This document shows, piece by piece, positions 1-7,046 of a stretch of 55,513 nucleotides of DNA (positions are counted from its first letter, which is position 1; each line of letters starts with the position of its first letter). Below the pieces are notes generated by a model that was not told the DNA's origin, searched no databases, and saw nothing but the letters and a program-made list of their open reading frames with translations. The DNA is taken from positions 1 to 55,513 of the forward strand of contig JAFQCI010000057.1 in the NCBI GenBank assembly GCA_017416505.1. The letters are read 5' to 3'. The stretch is from Lachnospiraceae bacterium (GTDB lineage Bacteria > Bacillota_A > Clostridia > Lachnospirales > Lachnospiraceae). The position numbers and the translations under genes are program-made.

Positions 1-1
1 A

Positions 2-799
2 TATCCCATCGAAAAAAGGGTCGTTTTCTATCTCGCACGAATGATATCTTCCCAGAAGAACAGGGAATTTACAGGCGACGCTTACCAGAACATAAAAAAA
101 GTTTACTCCATATGGATTTGTATGAATGTAGATGAGAAAAATAAGAGAGATTCCATTACGAAATTTTCGTTTTCCTGTGAAAATATTATCGGGAATTATG
201 TTCCCCAAAAAAGCAACTATGATTTGATGACAGGAATTCTGATTTGTGTTTCAAATAAAGTATCGGAAGATAATATTGAAAATAATAGGGATTCTGAAGA
301 TAGTAGTTTATCAGAAGAAGAAACAATAACGAAAAAAGGCCCAAAATCAGAAAATAACAAGATTTTAGAAGATGAACGGAAATTAATCGGATTACTAAAA
401 ACTTTATTTTCTAATGAATTATCTCAAACGGAAAAGAAGGAAGCCTTACAAAATAACTATGATATTCAGATGAATGAAACGATAGACAAGGAGCTGATGA
501 GTATGTGTAATTTAGGATATGGTGTATATGAACGTGGCTTAGAATGTGGCTTGGAGCGTGGATTAGAACAAGGCTTAGAACAGGGCTTAGAACGTGGTGA
601 AATAAGAAATATGCTTCATCTCGTTGAAAAGAAATATAGAAAAGGTAAATCCTGCTATGAAATTGCGGACGAACTGGAAACAGACTTATATATCATCGAG
701 CAGATATATGAAGTATTGGAACATGCAGAAATGGATGCCAGTGAGAAAGAGTTAGTGGATATTTTAGTAGAAAAGAATATCCTGCAGCATATGGTGTGA
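2..799 (+). CDS. Rpn-family PD-(D/E)XK nuclease/putative transposase, C-terminal part (5' end outside window)
   Basis: The frame is open to the left edge of the window, so the ATG at 41 is internal. The visible start (PIEKRVVFYLARMIS, then GDAYQNIKKVYSIWICMN) matches the middle of Rpn-family proteins, which promote RecA-independent recombination and are numerous in Lachnospiraceae genomes. The catalytic PD-(D/E)XK core would lie upstream and cannot be seen. Near residues 175-200 there is a run of Gly-Leu-Glu-rich repeats (ERGLEQGLEQGLERGE), a hallmark of the C-terminal tail of this family, followed by a short helical end. A 17-bp perfect hairpin follows the stop. I am confident of the family; mobility or activity is unknown. 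Confidence 0.8.
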   Translation, partial: YPIEKRVVFYLARMISSQKNREFTGDAYQNIKKVYSIWICMNVDEKNKRDSITKFSFSCENIIGNYVPQKSNYDLMTGILICVSNKVSEDNIENNRDSEDSSLSEEETITKKGPKSENNKILEDERKLIGLLKTLFSNELSQTEKKEALQNNYDIQMNETIDKELMSMCNLGYGVYERGLECGLERGLEQGLEQGLERGEIRNMLHLVEKKYRKGKSCYEIADELETDLYIIEQIYEVLEHAEMDASEKELVDILVEKNILQHMV

Positions 800-815
800 T
801 TAAATTTCGATTAAA

Positions 816-861
816 CGTAAGCGATGAATAACTTTGTATGTAATGTTATTCATCGCTTACG
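816..861. terminator. Perfect 17-bp hairpin, possible terminator
   Basis: Arms at 816-832 and 845-861 are exact reverse complements (CGTAAGCGATGAATAAC) with a 12-nt loop. It lies 17 bases after the Rpn-like stop codon and at the 3' side of the minus-strand reductase remnant. No strong T-tract follows in the plus direction; the minus direction is mildly T-rich. It could end both transcription units. Confidence 0.55.
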
Positions 862-867
862 AATCAG

Positions 868-1169
868 CTTGGTTTCTGAATTCTTAATACAATCCGCTTA
901 AAAATGCGTAAATACACTATTAAGATAAATCCCCTCGTTCGGATTAGCGTCCACAAATTTATTACACCAACTCCATTGATAATATAATCATAATGCGCCG
1001 AATGGATTGCCTTCTTTACTTCACTCTTGTCCAAAGCATTTCCAAGGATGGTATTACAACATTTGCTGTCTGTTCTTGCAAATCCGATCACTTCATGTCC
1101 TTTTTCTGTTAGATATTAAGCAATCGTATGAGCCGCCATACCATTGCTACCAAAAACCAAATAATTCAA
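868..1169 (-). pseudogene. RmlD-like NAD(P)-dependent sugar reductase fragment, copy 1
   Basis: Reading from a TTG at 1169 preceded by AGGAG, the frame gives LNYLVFGSNGMAAHTIA, then a TAA stop (1116-1118), then YLTEKGHEVIGFA. This is the N-terminal Rossmann start of an RmlD/SDR-type dTDP-4-dehydrorhamnose reductase. A 4-nt deletion relative to copy 2, after HYDYIINGV, shifts the frame, and the sequence ends near residue 100 of a family that is usually about 280 residues. The nucleotide match to the second copy at 2184-2600 is close and includes the same in-frame stop codon. Not functional as a reductase. Confidence 0.75.
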
Positions 1170-1344
1170 TTTGACTCATCTCCTATTTGTATTATGCACT
1201 TCTTTATTTACGATTTATTGTACCATATTAGATATATTTTACCCTTTATTACATGTTACTTTTAATAGAAACACACTTAATAGATATAAGTTTTTCCCAC
1301 ACTATACTGCTATACATCCTTGAAGATATAATTCTATACGGCTT

Positions 1345-2172
1345 TTACTTATGTACAAATCGATTCTTTGTTTTATTCGCATTCAATTTAATTAAAAATT
1401 CTAATTTTTCCATAACTGAACCTTGAGATAATACTTCATCTATAAAATCATACTCTATCACTTGATTTTCATCATATTCATATATCCAATAATCATCATG
1501 AAATCCTCCTTTATTTTCAGCAATAAATCTTCCATAATTCATACTAGATTCTGTCATTTCACAAGTAAATGCATGGGTACAAGTTGCATCCCAAAAAATT
1601 CCCTTTTTTATCTCTTTTACCGGATTTCCTCCCCAAATACAATTATGATGTATCTTTTTTCCAGCAACCACACTACTTGCTCCTATTATACTTCCAGAAT
1701 CAATCTGTGCACCTTTTAATATAGTAACATCCTGACCTATCCAAATATGATCACCAATAAAAACACTTCTGGTTGGATTTATTCGATTTCTATTTGCACA
1801 ATTATATATTAAATGTGCATCTGCATTCCTTATTTTTACATTTAGTGATATCATGCAATTATCACCAATAAAACAATGCTCATGCTCTGACAAAATGATT
1901 CTTAATGTATCCGTACATCCACTAAACTTTCCATGATGATATACATTTTCATTATATAAATCAATATTAATTTTATGTTCTCCAGAACCTATATAAACGA
2001 GCGAGTTACATCCCCAAAAATTCAGTTCTGATTTATTTAAGGTAACATTTTCTTCACAATATAGTATATTATTTTTACCTTCAAAAGATATTTTTGAATC
2101 AACTAACTTTGGAGGATGACCCAGTATTTTCCCCCCTATATCTGTGCCGAATATTCCTTCATTATCCATCAT
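1345..2172 (-). CDS. Left-handed beta-helix (hexapeptide) acyltransferase
   Basis: A 275-residue protein. Residues roughly 90-190 carry hexapeptide repeats ending in the typical acetyltransferase motif FIGDHIWIGQDVTILKG, then GSIIGASSVVAGKKI and the loop WGGNPVKEIKKG that closes the coil in the xenobiotic/sugar O-acetyltransferase family. Such enzymes use acetyl-CoA (or another acyl-CoA) to modify sugar hydroxyls or amino groups; the acceptor here is unknown. The start is supported by GAGGTG seven bases before the ATG. The ribosome site overlaps the end of the reductase remnant upstream, so the gene looks spliced onto that remnant. It is probably the last working gene of the minus-strand glycan locus. 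No signal peptide or membrane segment; cytoplasmic. Confidence 0.8.
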   Translation of the reverse strand: MMDNEGIFGTDIGGKILGHPPKLVDSKISFEGKNNILYCEENVTLNKSELNFWGCNSLVYIGSGEHKINIDLYNENVYHHGKFSGCTDTLRIILSEHEHCFIGDNCMISLNVKIRNADAHLIYNCANRNRINPTRSVFIGDHIWIGQDVTILKGAQIDSGSIIGASSVVAGKKIHHNCIWGGNPVKEIKKGIFWDATCTHAFTCEMTESSMNYGRFIAENKGGFHDDYWIYEYDENQVIEYDFIDEVLSQGSVMEKLEFLIKLNANKTKNRFVHK

Positions 2173-2183
2173 TAACTTTCACC

Positions 2184-2600
2184 TCACAAATATCTACATA
2201 TAATCAGTTTTTGGCTTGTAGCATCCGGAATATCCTGCTCCGTATAACATCCCTTCGTTCCTTCAAACACGCAATCAGTACTGATATGTATCAACTTGGT
2301 TTCTGAATTCTTAATACAATACGTTTAAAAATGCGTAAATACACTATTAAGATAAATCCCATCGTTCGGATTAGCATCCACAAATTTATTTAATACAGCA
2401 ACACCATTGATAATATAATCATAATGCGCCGAATGGATTGCCTTCTTTACTTCACTCTTATCCAAGGCATTTTCAAGGATGGTATTACAACATTTGCTTT
2501 CTGTTTTTGCAAATCCAGTCACTTCACGCCCTTTTTCTGTTAGATATTAAGCAATCATATGAGCCGCCATACCATTGCTACCGAAAACCAAATAATTCAA
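2184..2600 (-). pseudogene. RmlD-like sugar reductase fragment, copy 2
   Basis: From a TTG at 2600 the frame reads LNYLVFGSNGMAAHTIA, TAA (2547-2549), YLTEKGREVTGFAKTE, and on through HYDYIINGVAVLNKFVDANP and SVFTHF to a second in-frame TAA (2325-2327). It then continues in the same frame with KNSETKLIHISTDCVFEG, the classic STDCVF motif of the RmlD family, before ending at a TGA (2184) that abuts the acyltransferase ribosome site. About half of a normal reductase is present, with two nonsense codons. It lies directly after the cytidylyltransferase gene in transcription order and may mark a recombination scar at the end of the operon. Confidence 0.75.
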
Positions 2601-2686
2601 TTTGACTCATCTCCTGTTTGTGACAATTACATCGAATCCTATGCTCCAATTTAAATCTCTTATCATTGAATCATTTATTAACATTA

Positions 2687-3466
2687 CTACTGTATTTCGG
2701 ACTCTGCTAATCGTAAATCGCTTTCGCAATCCACTTCATACCATCCCCTGTTAATTTCCACAGCCTTTAGTTTATTTCCTTTCTCTATTAATCCTTGGAG
2801 CATATCTGTCATATACATTTTTTTATATGTACGATTTGTTTTCCAAAGCTCTTGTCCGTTTTCGGATTTTTTCTTGGCTTCCTTACAAATGTCTAAAACT
2901 TTTTTTACTCCATTTCCTTGATAACGCATTAAGCCTATATATTGAGCTTGTATCTTATTGATATCATCTGTTTTTTGTCCAATTTCCGTCAAATATCCAT
3001 TATCATCTTTCATTAGTGTTTCTGCATCACTTAACGGATCCTCACATCGTTTAGACCAATATGCTAACCATCCATTATCTACAATAACAGATAATTCCTC
3101 ATCCGAATCCAATAGACTTTGAAACACTTGAGGTGTATATATGATATCTCCGTACGTTACTATAATGTCATCTTCTTTTTCAAATAACTCTTCTGCACAC
3201 ATTAACGTATATACCATATTCGTGTTATCATACTCCTGATTGCTGATGAATTGAATATCCGTATCTTTAAACAGTTCATGCAATTTTTCTTCTTTATATC
3301 CGGTTAATATATAAATATCTTGTTCTAATACACCACATGCCTTTATAGACTCTATCTGCCTTTCAATTAAACTTTTAGAATTTAGTTTTACCATACACTT
3401 TGGAACTTCATCTGTAAGTGGTCTTAAACGAGTTCCTTGACCTGCTGCAAGAATAATTACTTTCAT
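2687..3466 (-). CDS. CTP:phosphoglutamine cytidylyltransferase (Cj1416-like)
   Basis: A 259-residue nucleotidyltransferase with the N-terminal signature LAAGQGTRLRPLT (residues 6-18) and the PK pair at 22-23 that bind the nucleotide, plus IIVTYGDIIY, the Asp-containing metal site, near residue 100. It belongs to the LicC-like phosphocholine cytidylyltransferase group. The assignment rests mainly on context: it closes a four-gene set (glutamine kinase, CDP-amidate kinase, amidotransferase-fold hydrolase, cytidylyltransferase) of the same composition and sizes as C. jejuni Cj1418-Cj1415. In that pathway this enzyme couples glutamine phosphate to CTP, giving CDP-linked glutamine and pyrophosphate. 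ATG is preceded by AAGGAG. Without the neighbours I would call it only a sugar- or choline-phosphate nucleotidyltransferase. Confidence 0.85.
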   Translation of the reverse strand: MKVIILAAGQGTRLRPLTDEVPKCMVKLNSKSLIERQIESIKACGVLEQDIYILTGYKEEKLHELFKDTDIQFISNQEYDNTNMVYTLMCAEELFEKEDDIIVTYGDIIYTPQVFQSLLDSDEELSVIVDNGWLAYWSKRCEDPLSDAETLMKDDNGYLTEIGQKTDDINKIQAQYIGLMRYQGNGVKKVLDICKEAKKKSENGQELWKTNRTYKKMYMTDMLQGLIEKGNKLKAVEINRGWYEVDCESDLRLAESEIQ

Positions 3467-3478
3467 TTTCTTTTCTCC

Positions 3479-4075
3479 TTATCCAAATAATTTTCTAACT
3501 CTTTCTATATCCTTCTTCGAAAAAGGCTGTTCCCTCTCGGGATGCCACATTGTACCAATAATTTTATGTTCCATGGACTGTATTGCTTCAATAACTCCAT
3601 CTTCCGTATACGCAAGCACTCGAAATGGTTCCCCAACTTTTTTTATTCCCTGATTATGATAGCTATTCACTTGCATTCCTTCATAATCTCCATATAAATT
3701 ATGAACTACAGCTACATGGTCTGAAACCGGTATCAGTTCTTGTCCAAAATAGTCTAAAATGGACTGCATCCCTCTACAAAATCCATATATTGGAATCTTA
3801 TATTTTAATGCACATCGAATTACATTCTCATCTGTTGCATCTTTTTCTGGTGCATTTCCACCTTGACTTACCAAACTATTTCCACCTGTTAACATAACAC
3901 CATCCGGCTTAATTTGATCAAAAAATAAAGGTACTAAATCCGAAATGTTACTAATTGGTATCGGTAAATATCCACATTCTTTTAAAAACTCCGGAATTTT
4001 TTGATCTGCACAATCTCGACGTTCTCCATAACTTTCTACAATTTCAACTCGCTGTGTGTATATAATCTTTTTCAT
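3479..4075 (-). CDS. Gamma-glutamyl-CDP-amidate hydrolase (Cj1417-like, class I glutamine amidotransferase fold)
   Basis: About 198 residues with the class I amidotransferase/peptidase C26 catalytic set: nucleophile Cys in YGFCRGMQ (about residue 100) and the His-Glu pair in TMWHPERE (about residues 178 and 180). In the C. jejuni phosphoramidate route the homologue cuts CDP-linked glutamine to release glutamate and cytidine diphosphoramidate. No synthase partner that would use ammonia is encoded nearby, which fits a stand-alone hydrolase. The gene follows the kinase gene closely. The start is uncertain: ATG at 4075 has no good ribosome site, while a GTG at 4087 lies five bases after the upstream stop, so translation is probably coupled. 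Cytoplasmic. Confidence 0.83.
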   Translation of the reverse strand: MKKIIYTQRVEIVESYGERRDCADQKIPEFLKECGYLPIPISNISDLVPLFFDQIKPDGVMLTGGNSLVSQGGNAPEKDATDENVIRCALKYKIPIYGFCRGMQSILDYFGQELIPVSDHVAVVHNLYGDYEGMQVNSYHNQGIKKVGEPFRVLAYTEDGVIEAIQSMEHKIIGTMWHPEREQPFSKKDIERVRKLFG

Positions 4076-4092
4076 GCCAATTTTCACTCATT

Positions 4093-4614
4093 TCACTTTG
4101 TTATGTTATCTAAATTTTCTATTAATGTCTCAAATATCTCTTCCGGGGTCTTTGTACCGTCATTAAATAATAAAACATCTGGATTCTTTGGTAATTGCAA
4201 TTCCAAATCCATACCAACAACATCTTTTGTATTTCCATTTTTTACATCGCTGTACAGATTCTTTTGATTCCTTTTCGCTAAAATTGTAACCGGAACCTCA
4301 ATATATACCTCAGTATAATTCTTAATATGCGACCGGTTCCATTCCCTAATTTCATCAAACATAGATATTGTGCAACAAATTACATGAATATTTTGTTCTA
4401 CTATCAATTTACACAATTTTGCATATCGCATCGCACATTGAAGTCGCTCTTCTCTTGAATATCCTAAATCATTACCGAATGCTTGTCGTAAAGCATCTCC
4501 GTCAAACATTATGGTATTCGGATGGTCCTTTTTTAAATATTGAAACAATAAATTTCCTATGGTTGTTTTTCCAGCACCCGCAAGTCCTGTCACCCAATAT
4601 ACTCTTCCTTCCAT
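4093..4614 (-). CDS. Cytidine diphosphoramidate kinase (Cj1415-like, APS-kinase fold)
   Basis: 173 residues, an adenylylsulfate-kinase-like P-loop protein with Walker A GLAGAGKTT (residues 10-18) and the FDGDALR motif near residue 40 that in APS kinases contacts the nucleotide. No ATP sulfurylase or sulfate-assimilation gene lies nearby, which argues against a CysC role. In C. jejuni the equivalent protein phosphorylates the ribose of CDP-amidate, giving a donor that resembles PAPS. The first 20 bases of the gene are repeated just upstream (4625-4644), creating a five-codon decoy reading frame and a GGAAGGA stretch that may act as the ribosome site. The stop lies a few bases before the hydrolase gene. 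Confidence 0.82.
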   Translation of the reverse strand: MEGRVYWVTGLAGAGKTTIGNLLFQYLKKDHPNTIMFDGDALRQAFGNDLGYSREERLQCAMRYAKLCKLIVEQNIHVICCTISMFDEIREWNRSHIKNYTEVYIEVPVTILAKRNQKNLYSDVKNGNTKDVVGMDLELQLPKNPDVLLFNDGTKTPEEIFETLIENLDNITK

Positions 4615-4644
4615 GAATATCTACACTCTTCCTTCCATGAATAT
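4601..4644 (-). repeat. 20-bp exact direct repeat (24-bp period) over a start codon
   Basis: 4601-4620 and 4625-4644 are identical. On the minus strand each reads ATATTCATGGAAGGAAGAGT, so the start region of the APS-kinase-like gene is duplicated. The upstream copy encodes MEGRV and then TAG. The upstream GGAAGGA also supplies the only purine-rich stretch before the true start. Confidence 0.85.
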
Positions 4645-4659
4645 TTACTTCCAAATCTA

Positions 4660-6987
4660 TTATTCGTATTTACTAACCTTCTTTTTCATACAATCAATAC
4701 TAAGTTTCTTTTCCCTGCTCCAGTCTAGATAATTTTTTTCTCCGCATCCAATAATTGCAGGGATTCCAAGCTCTGCACACCGAATTGCCATATGAGAATT
4801 CGCTCCACCAAACTGAGTTACCAACCCTCCAATATTTTTAGAAAAAATATAATCATATCCAGGATCGGCTGATTTAATAAATACAATTTTCCCTTCCATA
4901 TTTGTGTGGTTTATCGCTTCTTCTAATACTACTTCCCCAGTAACTGAATTTAAAGTAATATAATTTGGTTCCTCATCTAGTAAATAAAATTGATATACAT
5001 CCTCAGGTGATACGATCAAACTTGGTAGCTTTAATACTTTTGCAGTCTGATATTGTTTCTTATTAACTTCTATATTATTCTTTAAAATATCTGCCATATC
5101 TCCACAATATAAATCCACATACAACTGTTTGATAACACTTATATCCAAATGGGCCATATCCTCTTTACTAATCGATGTCCGCTCTCCCAACTCTTCAATT
5201 AATCTCAATATTTCACTAATGGATTTCGTAAATACAAATTTCAAGTACTCTCTTCCTTCAATGGCTTCTTTCATAAACAAAAATAGATGTTCACTATTTA
5301 TCTGAATTCCACTTCGCTTTAGTTCTAAATCGATTCTTTCCATTTGTTCCTTTGTAAACTGAAATCCCCTTGCTTCTTTTGATGCCAAAGAAGATTCACC
5401 AGAAAAATAATAATCAAATGCCTCATCGTATCTTGAAGACAAAATGTCATAAGTTCCCGGACGAATATGTCCATACTTTTCCATTAATTGTTCTTTGTCT
5501 ATCTCTTTTGCAAAATATCTATCTTTATCCTGCTTTAACTGTTTACTGACTGTATTCATACTACACATATATTGATTATATTCTTCTTCTGTAATAATCC
5601 CTATTTTAACAAAAGATTTCAAAAACTGTACTGCAATAAAAGCAGCTCTGGCAACCCCTGCAAAAGGAAGTGTACCATATTTCTTACATTCCTCAATGAG
5701 CCAGTATATTTTATCTACCAAAGAAATATTACTTTCTACTATTCTTTTATGATTTTCTATTAAAATATTAATTTTATTAATATCCTTTTTATACAATCCC
5801 AATTCAGGATGTATGATAGCATTGGTTAATTGCAGCAACGAAAGCTCAATTGCTTTTATTTCATTCTCATTAAAACCGAACCCTATTAATTTATGTAAGT
5901 CCTCCGGCAGCCCTAAATAATAACAAGAAAAAACAATTTCAAATTCAATCTTATCATGATATGCCGGATATTCTTTTAATCGTTTCAAATAATAGTTTAC
6001 TAACTTTTTTGCAATGCCTTCACTTAAAACTTTCGGAACAAACGAATTAAAGGTAATTCTAGTGTCAATATACGGAATTCCACAAAAAGAAACCATAAGT
6101 GGATGTAATGTCAAATCTCTATATCCATAATCCGCACGTTGATGTGCCCAAATATTGTCCGTAATCAGTTCTTTATATAAAGAAATCGCCAGTTTTTGCG
6201 GCCTTACTCCAAGAATCTCCGCCGGATTCCAATCCGGCATAACTCCAAAACTAGTAGTATCACCAACTAAAAACGGATGAGGACGCATCAACTTTTCTAT
6301 CTTTTTCTTCAATCGACTTAAGGTACCATCAAAATAATACCCTTGAGTTATCTTTTTTTGAGCAATAGGTCTCACCTGAAATATATATACATCCCCATGC
6401 TCTGTAATGGCAAATTCTACGTCTAATGCATCATTTTCCAAAAAATTTTCCAGTATCTTTAAGGTTTTCACAACATTGTCCATATCCAAATCTTTAATAT
6501 TTTGTTCATTTCGATAAACAACAAACGTCTTTGCATGATGGGATGTTCCTGATGTTATTGCCGTTGAATCTTGCCCTTCTACATAATTTATAACATAATA
6601 AGGTGCTAATGAATAGATATCTTTCGTAAATGCAACTCCTGTTTTCTTTATATCATATAGCATTGGCTGTATCAGTATTTGCTCATTTCCGGTACTATGA
6701 TAGGATAAATAAACTTTCGATATCGCCTCTATTATTTCAGAAACAGCCGGGTTTACATTTAATACAGAAACATATTTTCCTGCATTGGACTCGGTCTGAG
6801 TATCCTCATTGCTGCAAGACGATCGCACGATTAATTTTACTTTTCCTAAAGCTTTTAACACTTGCTCTGCACAAGACTCTTTATCCTTAAAAAAGTCTTC
6901 ACTTTCAACAATGTAATAAGGTAATGTTTTGATCCCTTTACATTCTGCATTTAGTTTTTGTATCATCTTTGCCTTTGTATCATTCAT
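4660..6987 (-). CDS. L-glutamine kinase (Cj1418-like; PEP synthase-type ATP-binding and phosphohistidine domains)
   Basis: 775 residues. The N-terminal part has the PEP-synthase/PPDK ATP-grasp signature RSSCSNEDTQTESNAGKYVS (about residues 55-75) and a later metal-binding segment (DVEFAITEHGDVYIFQVRP, about 195-212). The C-terminus holds the swivelling phosphohistidine domain, GGANSHMAIRCAELGIPAII, with the His at about residue 732. The PEP/pyruvate-binding TIM barrel of true PEP synthases is absent; a helical, lineage-specific middle replaces it. This layout and length match C. jejuni Cj1418, which phosphorylates the amide nitrogen of glutamine. The other three pathway genes follow directly. 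ATG at 6987 is preferred, with GGTGG eight bases upstream; a GTG at 6999 is also in frame. Confidence 0.86.
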   Translation of the reverse strand: MNDTKAKMIQKLNAECKGIKTLPYYIVESEDFFKDKESCAEQVLKALGKVKLIVRSSCSNEDTQTESNAGKYVSVLNVNPAVSEIIEAISKVYLSYHSTGNEQILIQPMLYDIKKTGVAFTKDIYSLAPYYVINYVEGQDSTAITSGTSHHAKTFVVYRNEQNIKDLDMDNVVKTLKILENFLENDALDVEFAITEHGDVYIFQVRPIAQKKITQGYYFDGTLSRLKKKIEKLMRPHPFLVGDTTSFGVMPDWNPAEILGVRPQKLAISLYKELITDNIWAHQRADYGYRDLTLHPLMVSFCGIPYIDTRITFNSFVPKVLSEGIAKKLVNYYLKRLKEYPAYHDKIEFEIVFSCYYLGLPEDLHKLIGFGFNENEIKAIELSLLQLTNAIIHPELGLYKKDINKINILIENHKRIVESNISLVDKIYWLIEECKKYGTLPFAGVARAAFIAVQFLKSFVKIGIITEEEYNQYMCSMNTVSKQLKQDKDRYFAKEIDKEQLMEKYGHIRPGTYDILSSRYDEAFDYYFSGESSLASKEARGFQFTKEQMERIDLELKRSGIQINSEHLFLFMKEAIEGREYLKFVFTKSISEILRLIEELGERTSISKEDMAHLDISVIKQLYVDLYCGDMADILKNNIEVNKKQYQTAKVLKLPSLIVSPEDVYQFYLLDEEPNYITLNSVTGEVVLEEAINHTNMEGKIVFIKSADPGYDYIFSKNIGGLVTQFGGANSHMAIRCAELGIPAIIGCGEKNYLDWSREKKLSIDCMKKKVSKYE

Positions 6988-7046
6988 TTCATCATCCACC
7001 CATCATGTTACTATTAAAGTATTTCTACTATAGTTAAGTAAATACC

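Noticed and set aside
864..1091. Separate small protein-coding genes in the two reductase copies
   Set aside because: Both frames are internal pieces of an RmlD-like protein interrupted by the same upstream stop; no ribosome site precedes the internal ATGs.
4093..4614. CysC (adenylylsulfate kinase) for sulfate assimilation
   Set aside because: The fold fits, but no ATP sulfurylase or PAPS reductase is nearby, and the neighbours and size match the CDP-amidate kinase set.
4660..6987. PEP synthase or rifampicin phosphotransferase
   Set aside because: The PEP/pyruvate-binding barrel is absent, so not PEP synthase; rifampicin kinases share the domain set, but the linked cytidylyltransferase, hydrolase and APS-kinase-like genes favour glutamine kinase.
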